The notes under the pieces are model-generated. The model did no database searches. It was not told the origin of the DNA and worked only from the letters and a program-made list of their open reading frames with translations. Shown here one piece after another: positions 35,161 to 43,995 of a stretch of 64,000 bases of DNA (position 1 is the first letter of the stretch; the number at the start of each line of letters is the position of its first letter). Where the stretch lies: NCBI RefSeq assembly GCF_034931045.1, contig NZ_JAYGHH010000007.1, forward strand, positions 114,240 to 178,239. Reading direction: 5' to 3'. The DNA comes from Nodularia sp034931045 (lineage in GTDB: Bacteria; Cyanobacteriota; Cyanobacteriia; Cyanobacteriales; Nostocaceae). The translations under genes and the position numbers were made by a program.

Positions 35161-36957
35161 GTGAAAAAACTTCTAGGATTAGTAATATTAGGGTTTATCG
35201 TTACCTCCTCTGTAGTAGCATTGGCAGTATCATCATTTTTGGTTGTTTATCCTCCAAACAACCACCAGACAAGGGCAGAAAAAATTTTCTTGATTGGCAC
35301 AGCGCCACCAGATGGACAGGTTCTCATCAATGGTAAGCCAATTAACCGCAGTCCAGCAGGCCATTTTGCTCCAAGTTTTCCTTTGCAAGTGGGAGATAAT
35401 CTCTTTGCTGTGCGTCACCAAAACCAAGAACTAAAAATTAAAGTTACTAGGCTTTCCACTCAGCCTGAGTTGCCTCAAGGGTTAGCCTTCGCCAAAGATT
35501 CTCTCACTCCAGCAGCCGATATTGCCAGACTAGCGGGAGAATTAATTTGTTTTAGTGCGATCGCACCCCCTAATGCCAGTGTATCTGTCAATCTGGCAAA
35601 TCAAACTATTTCTCTTGCACCCCAACCTCAACAAATAAGTCTACCAAGTAATTCAGCTGCCCTCACAGGAAATAACCAGCCTACTGCCCAGTCTATCCCA
35701 GGAAAGTATGAGGGTTGCACGACAGTTGAAAAACCTCTTTCTCTCACCTCTGCTAACAACATCATTTCTGCTGCTCAGAGTAGAGATTTGGGGAAACCCG
35801 AATTTCAACTGACATTCAAAGGCGAGACGATAACTCAACCAGGAACTGGCAATATTCAAATTCTCTCACCTGCAAAGTTACAAGTGGCTGAGGTAGTAGC
35901 AGATGCAGGAGTGGCGCGTACTGGCCCTAGTACAGATTATTCCCGACTCACCCCACTTCCCCAAGGCACACGGGCATCAATTACCGGCAGTGAAGGAGAG
36001 TGGTTGCGTTTAGACTATGGTGGTTGGATCAATAGTAAGGAAACTCGTGTTTTACCAGGTGCTATTCCGCCACGCACCGTTATTCGCAGTGTGGGTTATC
36101 GCCGACTTCCTAGTGTCACGGAAATAGTTTTTCCCTTACAAGTCCCTGTACCTGTGAGTGTGCAGCAGAACGATGATAATTTCACTCTCACACTTTATAA
36201 CACTACTGCCCAAACAGACACTATTCGTCTAGATGATGACCCTTTAATTTATCGTCTAGATTGGCAGCAGTTGATTCCAGGACAAGCTCAATATACTTTT
36301 AACCTCAAAAAAGCTCAACAGTGGGGATATAAGCTGAAATACGACAATACAACCCTGGTTTTAACTTTACGTCATCCGCCCACCATGAAAGGTGAAAGAC
36401 GAAAACCGCTATCTGGTATCAAGATTCTACTCGATCCTGGACATGGTGGCAAAGAATCAGGTGCTGTGGGTCCGACTGGATATCCAGAAAAAGCGGTGAA
36501 TTTAGTGGTATCCAAATTATTCCGTGATCAATTGCTGAAACGAGGGGCTACAGTGGTCATGACTAGAGATACTGATATTGAAGTTTCTCTAAGCGATCGC
36601 ATGGCCATGATAGATCGAGAAGCACCAGCGATCGCGCTTTCCATACATTACAATGCTTTACCCGATAGTGGTGATGCGGAGAATACCAAGGGAATCGGCA
36701 CTTTCTGGTATCATCCCCAAGCTCACAGCCTCGCTATATTTATGCAAAAATATCTGGTTAACAAGCTAAATAGACCTGACTATGGCGTATTTTGGAACAA
36801 TCTCGCCCTCACACGTCCATCAGCTGCACCATCAGTTTTATTAGAATTGGGTTTTATGATTAACCCCCAAGAATTTGAATGGCTGACAAATTCCTCAGAA
36901 CAGAAAAAATTAGCAAAGGTTTTAGCTGAGGGTGTTGTTGAGTGGTTTAATCAATGA
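35161..36957 (+). CDS. N-acetylmuramoyl-L-alanine amidase with SH3 domain
   Basis: 598 residues from the GTG at 35161, which gives a clean signal peptide (MKKLLGLVILGFIVTSSVVAL); the upstream TTG at 35119 would add a non-conserved peptide. An N-terminal beta domain is followed by an SH3b-like region (about 240-305, VARTGPSTDYSRLTPLPQGT) and a C-terminal Amidase_3 domain (about 420-595). The zinc ligands and catalytic Glu are in DPGHGG, GYPEKAVNL, SIHYNA and LLELGFM. It cleaves the amide bond between MurNAc and the peptide in peptidoglycan in the periplasm. In filamentous cyanobacteria, amidases also open septal nanopores; whether this one does is unknown. Confidence 0.9.
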   Translation: MKKLLGLVILGFIVTSSVVALAVSSFLVVYPPNNHQTRAEKIFLIGTAPPDGQVLINGKPINRSPAGHFAPSFPLQVGDNLFAVRHQNQELKIKVTRLSTQPELPQGLAFAKDSLTPAADIARLAGELICFSAIAPPNASVSVNLANQTISLAPQPQQISLPSNSAALTGNNQPTAQSIPGKYEGCTTVEKPLSLTSANNIISAAQSRDLGKPEFQLTFKGETITQPGTGNIQILSPAKLQVAEVVADAGVARTGPSTDYSRLTPLPQGTRASITGSEGEWLRLDYGGWINSKETRVLPGAIPPRTVIRSVGYRRLPSVTEIVFPLQVPVPVSVQQNDDNFTLTLYNTTAQTDTIRLDDDPLIYRLDWQQLIPGQAQYTFNLKKAQQWGYKLKYDNTTLVLTLRHPPTMKGERRKPLSGIKILLDPGHGGKESGAVGPTGYPEKAVNLVVSKLFRDQLLKRGATVVMTRDTDIEVSLSDRMAMIDREAPAIALSIHYNALPDSGDAENTKGIGTFWYHPQAHSLAIFMQKYLVNKLNRPDYGVFWNNLALTRPSAAPSVLLELGFMINPQEFEWLTNSSEQKKLAKVLAEGVVEWFNQ

Positions 36958-36998
36958 TTTATTTCGCGCAAAGGCGCAAAGGAAGAGAAGAAGGGATT

Positions 36999-37739
36999 TT
37001 ACGCTGGGTTAGCAGCTATTAATTTACCAATGTTATGGAAGTATTCAGTTGTTGCACCGAAGGCTACAGGGTGTTGAGATATCACAAATACGGTTTGACT
37101 GTTTCTACAGGTTAAGAAACCTTCTGAAGTTGGTAAAAATTCAACGTTTGTTATCTGTTGTGTGATTTTTTTCCAATAATATTCATATCCAGTTCCATAA
37201 AACACAACTGCTTGAGGTTGATGTTTTTTGATTTTCTCACTAATTTTATTGATGCGGTTTTCTAGACAATGCTTTACATACTGAGTTCTGTCGGTTAAAT
37301 AACTCAACCGAGAATGTTCTTTATATATCCAATGCTTGAGAGAGGGTGACGGTAAAGGCAATAATTCTAATAAACAAGTTTCTTTACCTATTCTACCTAA
37401 TTCATGTATTTGATATGTACGAACATCTTCTGTATTAATATTTTCTTGGACTTTGGCGCTTAATACAATGCGAATTAATTTATTCCAAGTTGGTTGTAAT
37501 TTTGCACCTGGTTTAAAACTTTCCCCATATCCTAGAGCTATATGATATTCTGCAATATCTTCTATTTCCTTTTTACCTCTATCACTCCATATATTGATTC
37601 TGTTTTTAATTTCTTCAAATTGTCCTCCTGATTCTTCCATTCCAATAAACCAATAATTTCCTTGGAAATTACCGTAGCCATAAAATGTTTCAATTAATTT
37701 TTCGAGCAGTTCATCATTAAAAAAATCTGGATTATTCAT
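36999..37739 (-). CDS. Uncharacterised protein, possibly uracil-DNA-glycosylase-like fold
   Basis: 246 residues. Near the N-terminus NYWFIGMEESGG sits where UDG-superfamily proteins carry the glycine-rich motif 1. PQAVVFYGTGY falls in a central beta-strand, and VISQHPVAFG near the C-terminus has the His-Pro of the UDG motif. The overall resemblance is weak and the family is not one I can name. It lies alone between the amidase gene and the DUF6745 pair, on the other strand. Confidence 0.6.
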   Translation of the reverse strand: MNNPDFFNDELLEKLIETFYGYGNFQGNYWFIGMEESGGQFEEIKNRINIWSDRGKKEIEDIAEYHIALGYGESFKPGAKLQPTWNKLIRIVLSAKVQENINTEDVRTYQIHELGRIGKETCLLELLPLPSPSLKHWIYKEHSRLSYLTDRTQYVKHCLENRINKISEKIKKHQPQAVVFYGTGYEYYWKKITQQITNVEFLPTSEGFLTCRNSQTVFVISQHPVAFGATTEYFHNIGKLIAANPA

Positions 37740-37874
37740 AACTCCGCATTTTTATTTATTTAATTGAGCGTGTTGGTTTAAAATTAAGCGAGTATAAATG
37801 TAATTTCAAGCAAACTCTCCAACTCTCTGCGCCTCTGCGTTAAATAAACCTCCAAAGCAGTATAAAATTAGAAG

Positions 37875-38207
37875 ATGTATAGCGATCGCAACAACTCCCA
37901 AACTGATATGCTTTACAGACATGGTGACGTTCTCATCAGCAAAATTCCGGCTTTACCTGTAGGTGTACAAAAGCGTACAGGTGCGACTCTCGCACACGGT
38001 GAAATTACAGGACATAGCCACCGCATTCAGCAATCTCAAGCGGTACAATTGTGGGTAAATGGTAGTGAACTTTTTTTGGAAGTCAAAGAGCCAAGTGCTA
38101 CCTTAATTCATGAAGAACATAGAGCCATTGAATTACCCCAAGGCTTTTATCGAGTTTGGAAACAACGTGAATACCGTCCTGATGCTTATGTAGAGGTGGA
38201 GGATTAA
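37875..38207 (+). CDS. Small beta-rich protein upstream of the DUF6745 gene
   Basis: 110 residues. The conserved-looking part begins MLYRHGDVLISKIPALPVG, so an internal ATG at 37908 may be the real start. The motif LAHGEITGHSHRI with two His, and the later HEEHRAIELPQGFYRVWKQRE, suggest a small cupin-like or barrel domain. It overlaps the next gene by one base (TAATG), so the two are translationally coupled. I do not know a function. Confidence 0.75.
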   Translation: MYSDRNNSQTDMLYRHGDVLISKIPALPVGVQKRTGATLAHGEITGHSHRIQQSQAVQLWVNGSELFLEVKEPSATLIHEEHRAIELPQGFYRVWKQREYRPDAYVEVED

Positions 38208-38899
38208 TGCTAAATTTGATGTCAAACGGGCGCATCCCTAAAAAACCAGTTAAGCAACGCCCCACCAATGAAGCTGTATCTCCGGAATTAGCCAGAAAAT
38301 TGATATTACAACATCGCGCCTGTGATGGAATGCGGGTTTTAGGACATTTAAATTTAAGCGGTGCATCAGATATTTACAATTTACCCGAAAATCTCACTTG
38401 TGAAAGTCTAGATATTAGCGACTGCGTAAACTTAACTACCCTTCCCCCAGGTCTACACGTGACTAATGGGATTGAGTTAGCTAATAGCGGAATTACCAGT
38501 TTACCTGCGGGACATGGTTTTATTTTGCGCTGGCGAGGAGTGCGGGTAACAGATGAGATTGCTTTTGCATCAGATTCCATCACAGGGCAAGATATTCTTA
38601 ACATCGAGAATGTGGAATTACGCCGTGTACTAATCGAGCGTTTGGGCTATGAAACATTATTGCAGCAAGTGGGGGGTTTGGTGCGCGATCGCGATCAAGA
38701 TGCTGGCGGAGAACGTCAACTTGTCTACATCCCCTTTGAAGACGACGAACCATTAATGGTCTTAAAAGTCACCTGTCCATCCACAGGACACATTCATGTT
38801 TTACGAGTACCCCCCAACATGAGAACCTGTCATCAAGCAGCAGCTTGGATTGCAGGTTTTAACAACCCAAATGATTATAATCCGTTAATTGAAGCGTAA
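38207..38899 (+). CDS. DUF6745-type protein with leucine-rich N-terminus
   Basis: 230 residues. Residues about 45-115 read like short leucine-rich repeats (HLNLSGASDIYNLPENL, LDISDCVNLTTLPPGL). The C-terminal part DDEPLMVLKVTCPSTGHIHV then LRVPPNMRTCHQAAAWIAGF matches my memory of DUF6745 proteins. These are found widely in actinobacteria and cyanobacteria, without known function. It is coupled to the 110-residue gene by a TAATG overlap. It is followed at once by the TAATTCG tandem repeat. Confidence 0.75.
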   Translation: MLNLMSNGRIPKKPVKQRPTNEAVSPELARKLILQHRACDGMRVLGHLNLSGASDIYNLPENLTCESLDISDCVNLTTLPPGLHVTNGIELANSGITSLPAGHGFILRWRGVRVTDEIAFASDSITGQDILNIENVELRRVLIERLGYETLLQQVGGLVRDRDQDAGGERQLVYIPFEDDEPLMVLKVTCPSTGHIHVLRVPPNMRTCHQAAAWIAGFNNPNDYNPLIEA

Positions 38900-38962
38900 T
38901 AATTTGTAATTCGTAATTCGTAATTCGTAATTCGTAATTCGTAATTCGTAATTCGTAATTTG
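38900..38962. repeat. Heptamer tandem repeat TAATTCG
   Basis: Nine 7-bp units: seven exact TAATTCG flanked on both sides by TAATTTG. It starts directly at the stop codon of the DUF6745 gene. Confidence 0.92.
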
Positions 38963-39011
38963 TAATTAAGCGTTACATTAAATCATCTCGCTTTATGCAA
39001 GGCTTTAATTT

Positions 39012-40862
39012 TTAATTGTTAATAGTGGGTTGTACAAAACGCTTAATTTCACCACAAGCAATATAAGATTTACCATCAGGTGCTGTCTTCACCTCATCAA
39101 CAACATAAAGCATTCCTTCTTCACGGATTGAACGAGGAAAGCGCATATTCCAATCAGGTTCATAACCATCAGAAACCACCCTGGCTCTGAGCTTACTGCC
39201 ATCTTTGACACACTGCACTAAAACTTGATTGTCTATAGTGTCAGTTGTTTCCAAGTCAGCAGCACTGGCGGGGCCTTTGGCAGCTTTACCTGTGCTAATT
39301 ATTTGCGTATTTCTACGATTAACAAAAGTGTCTGCTACACCTGCTTGAGCAAAACGAGTGATGTCTCCCCGGACACGGTAAAAAGTGCGATCGCTTGATA
39401 ATTCTAATCCTTCCACTACATAGCGTGCGCCTTCAGCCCGAATCCCTCGCGGAAACTGGACATTTTTACTGGTATCATATCCTTCAGACACGACTTTAAC
39501 CCGCAATTTGCCACTTTCCCGAACACATTGCAGTTCCACACCAGAACCGACTTCATTCACAACCGGCATTGCATAGATTTCATCGCCAGCCGTCACACCA
39601 CGACCTCCCAAATCGCTGCGATTGCGTGCCATTGTCTGGTAACTTTGATCTCGCATTTCTTTACGTCCCGCATTACCCAAAGCTTTTTGAGCAATCCGAC
39701 CTGCAAAATACTCTAGCTGATCTATCTCTTCAGCAATTTCAAAATTCTCATTTAACCCTTGATCCCGGAGCTTTTTCACCAATACCCGCAGGATTTCTTC
39801 AGCTTCCTGATGTTTGCCATGTTCAGCTAAATCAAGGGCAATTTCTTTGGTTTTAGCAATGGTGAGGCGACTAAGTTCCAGAATAATGTGGCTGGAAGAT
39901 GCAGCAGCAGCTTCTTCGATAGTGCCAACTTTAGCGAAGACATCGGCTGTACCTGAAACACTTTGAATCACGTTATCTTGAACAACATCAGCGCTGTAAT
40001 GTAGTTTCATCACAGGTAAATCGCCTACTGGTGCTGAGGATATATCCAGACTCAACCCCAAAAGTTTATCTTCCCCTTCGTACAGTTCGCCCAAACTAAT
40101 CACCGCTTGACCGGCTTGATTGTGACTGACTGTAGCCAAACTCAAAGTATCTACAAGGCTGATACCATCAGCTAATTCCAGTGTTACTGTGAGATTTTGA
40201 CCTACCACTGCTCTGAGACTGTCTAACTCAATGCTAAAAACTTCTGTGGCTTCATCAATGCTTTGAATAAAGTAGAAATTACCATTGGCGGCTCTAGCCA
40301 TACCAATCAATAAATCTTCATTAAAACCTTGAGCAAAACCTAATGTAGTTGTAGTGATGCCTTCCTCTGCTTTTTTACTAGATGTTGCCGTCAGTACCTT
40401 GGGATCTACAATCCCCATATTGGCATGACCATCGGTGAGTAAAAGCACACGGTTAATTTTTTGGGGATCAAGTTGCGCTTTGACATATTCGCAACCTTTG
40501 AGCCAACCCCCAGATAAATTAGTAATACCACCAGCTCTGACTTTGTGGATAGATTTTTTCAGTTCCGCCTTGTCAGTTACAGGTTGGGGTGAAATCACGG
40601 TATCCACTTCATCATCGTAAACCACGACCGAGAGCATATCATTTGCCTCCAGCTGATCCACTACAGACTCAGCCGCTTTGAGTGCATGATGCAAAGCACG
40701 ACCCGCCGCCATAGAACCGGAGCGGTCAATTACCAGAGAAAGGTTAAGATTACGTCGGGGAGATTCCGCAATATCAGCCCGAAAACGTAACAGAATATTT
40801 GTTTTTAATGAAGATCCGGTAGGTAGGATAGCTTGGTCAAAGTCGTAACTCGTATTAATCAT
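39012..40862 (-). CDS. VWA-domain protein with duplicated C-terminal domain
   Basis: 616 residues from the ATG at 40862, which has an AGAGGGG Shine-Dalgarno eight bases upstream; an in-frame GTG at 40871 is rejected. The von Willebrand A domain has a complete MIDAS metal site: DRSGS, the Thr in GGITNLSGG, and LTDGHAN. A central beta domain and a helical stretch follow. Then comes a 62-residue unit present twice (about 443-505 and 548-609): VELQCVRESGKLRVKVVSEGY... and VLVQCVKDGSKLRARVVSDGY.... No MoxR-type ATPase is adjacent. Probably a cytosolic metal-dependent protein-binding scaffold. Confidence 0.85.
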   Translation of the reverse strand: MINTSYDFDQAILPTGSSLKTNILLRFRADIAESPRRNLNLSLVIDRSGSMAAGRALHHALKAAESVVDQLEANDMLSVVVYDDEVDTVISPQPVTDKAELKKSIHKVRAGGITNLSGGWLKGCEYVKAQLDPQKINRVLLLTDGHANMGIVDPKVLTATSSKKAEEGITTTTLGFAQGFNEDLLIGMARAANGNFYFIQSIDEATEVFSIELDSLRAVVGQNLTVTLELADGISLVDTLSLATVSHNQAGQAVISLGELYEGEDKLLGLSLDISSAPVGDLPVMKLHYSADVVQDNVIQSVSGTADVFAKVGTIEEAAAASSSHIILELSRLTIAKTKEIALDLAEHGKHQEAEEILRVLVKKLRDQGLNENFEIAEEIDQLEYFAGRIAQKALGNAGRKEMRDQSYQTMARNRSDLGGRGVTAGDEIYAMPVVNEVGSGVELQCVRESGKLRVKVVSEGYDTSKNVQFPRGIRAEGARYVVEGLELSSDRTFYRVRGDITRFAQAGVADTFVNRRNTQIISTGKAAKGPASAADLETTDTIDNQVLVQCVKDGSKLRARVVSDGYEPDWNMRFPRSIREEGMLYVVDEVKTAPDGKSYIACGEIKRFVQPTINN

Positions 40863-41064
40863 TTGGTACACCCCTCTGAGTTAACTGTGGTCAGCTACAA
40901 GCCTGATAATGCAGATGTATCAGTGTTGTTCTTAGTTTACCCAAAAAGCAGTATAAAATGTATAAAAAGTGAGGCTAATTTTTATCCAAATTAGCGATCG
41001 CTATCACAATTATTCAACGTTTGCTGCCAATCTGCTACACATATACCTTCGCTTTAAAAGCGGG

Positions 41065-41181
41065 ATATAGCGATCCTAAATAAGACGTGAACATTTCTCT
41101 TCTTTCTCTTCCTCTGTGATCTCTGTGTCTCTGTGGTTCGTTAAAAAAATCCCGTTCATAACTCATTTAGGATTGCTATAT
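41065..41181. mobile_element. MITE-like element, ATATAGCGATCCTAAAT ends
   Basis: ATATAGCGATCCTAAAT at the left and the inverse of ATATAGCAATCCTAAAT at the right, 117 bp in all, enclosing CT-rich text of the kind cctctgtgatctctgtg. Its right end touches the target duplication of the next MITE. The stretch 40863-41064 holds nothing I recognise. Confidence 0.7.
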
Positions 41182-41192
41182 GTGTTTTAAAT

Positions 41193-41336
41193 CAATACGG
41201 TTCAGTTAAAATTCAAACTTTTTGTTTAGGTCATTTTTTTAACGTTCGCGTAGCGTGCGCGCAGCGCATACCGCCAAGAACGCCAATGACACCAAGTGAA
41301 GAATGAGAAGGGAGAAATGATTGCTGAACTGTATTG
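41193..41336. mobile_element. MITE, copy 2 (144 bp, perfect 10-bp target-site duplication)
   Basis: Ends CAATACGGTTCAG and CTGAACTGTATTG. It is flanked on both sides by the same 10 bp TGTTTTAAAT (41183-41192 and 41337-41346). The interior repeats the GTAGCGTGCGCGCAGCGCATA palindromic core of copy 1 at 3581-3717, but in the opposite orientation. Non-coding. Confidence 0.88.
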
Positions 41337-41366
41337 TGTTTTAAATTTGTTGTGACAATTATAACT

Positions 41367-41759
41367 TCATCGAAACTCGGCAACTGTAAAATAGCCTGAG
41401 CCGCAAGAATTACTCAGAGGATTGTCTAGTAATATAAGATTGCCCATCTGATTGTTANNNNNNNNNNNNNNNNNNNNNNNNNNNNNNNNNNNNNNNNNNN
41501 NNNNNNNNNNNNNNNNNNNNNNNNNNNNNNNNNNNNNNNNNNNNTATGCAGTCCGCCAATTCTGATTTAAAGCCACTTCAATCTGAGGGTATGTTTCTTC
41601 ATCGTACCCCGATTCATCAGCCATCCATTCATCAACTAATCCTATAACTTTTTCTAAGGAATCGTCCCCGTTTGTTTTTGGTTCAACAAATCCCTCAAAG
41701 TCAACGATATCAATGTCTCTTATCTGACTTGACGCATTGGACGATGATGTTTTGGTCAT
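41367..41759 (-). CDS. Small acidic protein with WMADESGYDEET motif, broken by an assembly gap
   Basis: The likely start is the ATG at 41759 (MTKTSSSNASSQIRD); the longer frame upstream overlaps the DUF2085 gene and is rejected. The motif LVDEWMADESGYDEETYPQIEVALNQN is one I recall from short bacterial hypothetical proteins of about 60-100 residues. N residues occupy 41458-41544, so whether the C-terminal piece (QMGNLILLDNPLSNSCGSGY) belongs to the same frame is unknown. It could be an antitoxin-like or adaptor protein; no function is known to me. Confidence 0.5.
   Translation of the reverse strand: MTKTSSSNASSQIRDIDIVDFEGFVEPKTNGDDSLEKVIGLVDEWMADESGYDEETYPQIEVALNQNWRTAXXXXXXXXXXXXXXXXXXXXXXXXXXXXXXNNQMGNLILLDNPLSNSCGSGYFTVAEFR
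41458..41544. other. Assembly gap (87 N)
   Basis: A run of N inside the small gene at 41367-41759; its real length is unknown. Confidence 0.99.
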
Positions 41760-41766
41760 GGGGTGA

Positions 41767-42324
41767 CTATAGGTGAGCTTCTTTTTCAATTCTATGCCAT
41801 TCAGGGCTGAGATTTGTCCGCTTACCTTGTCGCCAACCATGCAGAAGCGGCATAGTAAATAAACCCCAAGCCAAACCCGTAATTAACCCAAAAGGTGTCA
41901 CCAAATAATTATTAAAATTCCAAAAACCGAAAACCTGAGCAGCCAATTCCAAAGGATAAGCCATCATCAACACACTAGCCAAAGCTGCACCATTCCAGCC
42001 ATATTGACTTAACCAATAAAAACCCTTACCACCAGTTACCCCATATAACAGCCGAGTAATTAGCAACCCCGTCACCGTACCATAGCAACGCATACACACA
42101 GCCATAATAAATGGGGGTGCTAAATCCAAACCCATATCAGGTTGTGGACAGACATGATTACCCATGAAATAAATAATGTCCGCAATCCTACCCAGCAAAG
42201 ACACATCAGACGCAGCCAAAAAAGGAGCAATAGGGGGGCCAAAAACCATCCCCACCAACAGAAAATCAGCAATAAAACTCACCCAATTAATCTGCAAATC
42301 CCTTGACAAAATAACCCTTTGCAT
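41767..42324 (-). CDS. DUF2085 membrane protein
   Basis: 185 residues with about five membrane segments. It has the DUF2085 signature of a His-Cys-Pro-Gln (GNHVCPQ) followed by CMRCYG, a probable metal or redox site at the membrane. Function unknown. A short diverged fragment of the same gene (the IADIIYFMGN region) is found at 46232-46272, beyond the Uma2/ASCH/PIN genes. Its stop lies eight bases upstream of the start of the 41759 gene, so the two may be co-transcribed. Confidence 0.8.
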   Translation of the reverse strand: MQRVILSRDLQINWVSFIADFLLVGMVFGPPIAPFLAASDVSLLGRIADIIYFMGNHVCPQPDMGLDLAPPFIMAVCMRCYGTVTGLLITRLLYGVTGGKGFYWLSQYGWNGAALASVLMMAYPLELAAQVFGFWNFNNYLVTPFGLITGLAWGLFTMPLLHGWRQGKRTNLSPEWHRIEKEAHL

Positions 42325-42350
42325 ATTTCTTACTTTGTGCGAAAAATTGC

Positions 42351-43236
42351 TTAATCTATTGTATCTGGATCAATACCCATTTCTCGCAATCTTGCTGCTA
42401 ATTGTGCTGCTTTGTGTTCTGCTTGTTCAGCCCGTAATCTTTGTAATTGGGCTTCTTCTTTACCGACTAATAATAAATTACCATCTAAATCCCACCAGCG
42501 CAGCCAAAGTTGCTCAGGATTATTTAAATAACTTCCTTGCCATAGTCCTAATTCTACACCTAAAGGGGGAATTTGGTAATGTCCACGTTCGTTAGGTTGC
42601 ATTTTTTGGTAGGAAAAATCTACCAAGTGATAAACTTCTAATTTCTCATTATTAACTTCATAAATAGCATAGTAGGGAATGCGGATCACTCGTTCATATA
42701 CCCAAAATTTCCCAGGTTTTGCACCTTCACGATTACCAGATAAAGGTAGAGGTGTTTTGTCTCGTTCTTCATCACCATTACCACTGGCTAATTCTATCGC
42801 AATTAATGGGGGTATATATTCCCGCCATAACACATAAGAACGGCGAATTTTACCTTCTAATCTTGGTGCTACATCAGGGACATAAAACCAATCTGGTGCT
42901 ACTGTACCTTTTTCCGGTGGTTGTGTTTCGCGCCAATAAATACCACAATCTTGACCTATACAAAATTGTCCATCGGGATGTAACTTTTGTAAAGTTTGAA
43001 TTATTGAGTCTGTGATANNNNNNNNNNNNNNNNNNNNNNNNNNNNNNNNNNNNNNNNNNNNNNNNNNNNNNNNNNNNNNNNNNNNNNNNNNNNNNNNNNN
43101 NNNNNNNNNNNNNNNNNNTAATTATGCTTTGGGGATGTTCTTGAAAATTTTTCACAAACGTACCATCAGACTCTGGTAGTTGAGTATGATCAGGAAACTG
43201 CGGTGGTATAGCAATATCAGCCAAGGTTTCACTCAT
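42351..43236 (-). CDS. Uma2-family PD-(D/E)XK endonuclease, interrupted by an assembly gap
   Basis: Two frames belong to one gene. The N-terminal piece starts MSETLADIAIPPQFPDHTQL and stops at the N run (43018-43118). After it, the protein continues ITDSIIQTLQKLHPDGQFCIG...APDWFYVPDVAPRL...LWREYIPPLIAIELASGNGDEERD to an Ala/Glu-rich helical tail. The number of N is not compatible with the frame, so the gap length is wrong in the assembly. Uma2 proteins have a restriction-endonuclease-like fold (acid in PDWFYVPDV, ELAS motif) and occur in many copies in cyanobacteria; their role is unknown. Confidence 0.85.
43018..43118. other. Assembly gap (101 N)
   Basis: A run of N inside the Uma2 gene. 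The frames on its two sides are offset by one base, so the stated length cannot be right. Confidence 0.99.
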
Positions 43237-43323
43237 ACTATTTAAGGGATACGAGTTTACATCTTAGTGTAATAGCTTTAAACTCAAACAAAAGGGCTCT
43301 TCGGTACTTGTTATGCTAAAATA

Positions 43324-43482
43324 TTAAGTAAAATGCCAATTCAATAAGCATCTAACTCGGAAATTTTCAAAGTTTCTAAATCCATACCCTGAACGTTTAA
43401 TCAGCTTGAGCTTATTATTAATTCCTTCAACAGTACCACTGGTTGTCCTGTTATCAAAGTAATATATAAAAATATATTTATC
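43324..43482 (-). pseudogene. ISL3-family transposase, C-terminal remnant
   Basis: The minus-strand frame reads YYFDNRTTSGTVEGINNK, KLIKRSGYGFRNFENFR and ends CLLNWHFT-stop. This is the characteristic C-terminal end of ISL3-type DDE transposases. Everything upstream of YYFDN is missing: the ASCH gene ends there, overlapping in a different frame. It marks a former IS copy at the left edge of the ASCH/PIN pair. Confidence 0.85.
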
Positions 43483-43484
43483 TT

Positions 43485-43988
43485 TTAAACTTGAGGCAAT
43501 AGTTCAGTTTGATAACCTCTACACTTATTAGATAATGCTAGAATATCATATTTTGTCATTGATTTGATAAAATTTATCTCTCTATCTTTTAAATAATGAT
43601 AACACTGTGGTGGTCGAAAATCTTTCCACTCTTCTCTTAGTTTTTCAATTGTAATTGGTGAATCAAAACTGAACGGGTTTTTAAAGAAAATAGCAAAAGC
43701 AATTTGTGAATTTTTGTAGTATTTTTGAAAGGTTTCTTGGTTAATACCAGCTTTATCTTTAACAATATTCCAAAGCTTATTAGGAGACATTTCCACAACT
43801 TTTTCTACTTCAAGCACTCCCAACAATGCTTTTTCAGGAGATGTTGCATAAACAAGAATTAGATCACCTTCACTTAGATGTCGAGGTCTAACACGCCTAA
43901 ACTCAACTTGTTTATTACCCTCAAATATCATATTAGCGTATTCATAGTGAATAGATATTAAAAGTACATTTGGAGACATGAGACTCAT
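43485..43988 (-). CDS. ASCH-domain protein
   Basis: 167 residues. The N-terminus VLLISIHYEYANMIFEGNKQVEFRRVRP is the ASCH pattern (PUA-like barrel): a strand, then the K-x-VEFRR loop that lines the RNA-binding cleft, and GDLILVYATSPEKALLGVLEV. ASCH proteins bind or process RNA and some are ribonucleases or amidohydrolases. The stop of the upstream 708-residue gene lies seven bases before this start, on the same strand, so the two are almost certainly one operon. The last codons overlap the remnant of an ISL3 transposase. Confidence 0.85.
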   Translation of the reverse strand: MSLMSPNVLLISIHYEYANMIFEGNKQVEFRRVRPRHLSEGDLILVYATSPEKALLGVLEVEKVVEMSPNKLWNIVKDKAGINQETFQKYYKNSQIAFAIFFKNPFSFDSPITIEKLREEWKDFRPPQCYHYLKDREINFIKSMTKYDILALSNKCRGYQTELLPQV

Positions 43989-43995
43989 TTTTATT

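Noticed and set aside
38900..38962. CRISPR array suspected from regular repeats
   Set aside because: Units are 7 bp without spacers; this is a simple heptamer tandem repeat. The ACTCAGC repeat at 10490 was rejected as CRISPR for the same reason.
42874..43017. Frame reading YHRLNNSNFTKVTSRW after the N gap
   Set aside because: The neighbouring frame reads as the true Uma2 protein (LHPDGQFCIGQDCGIYWRE), so this one results from a wrong gap length.
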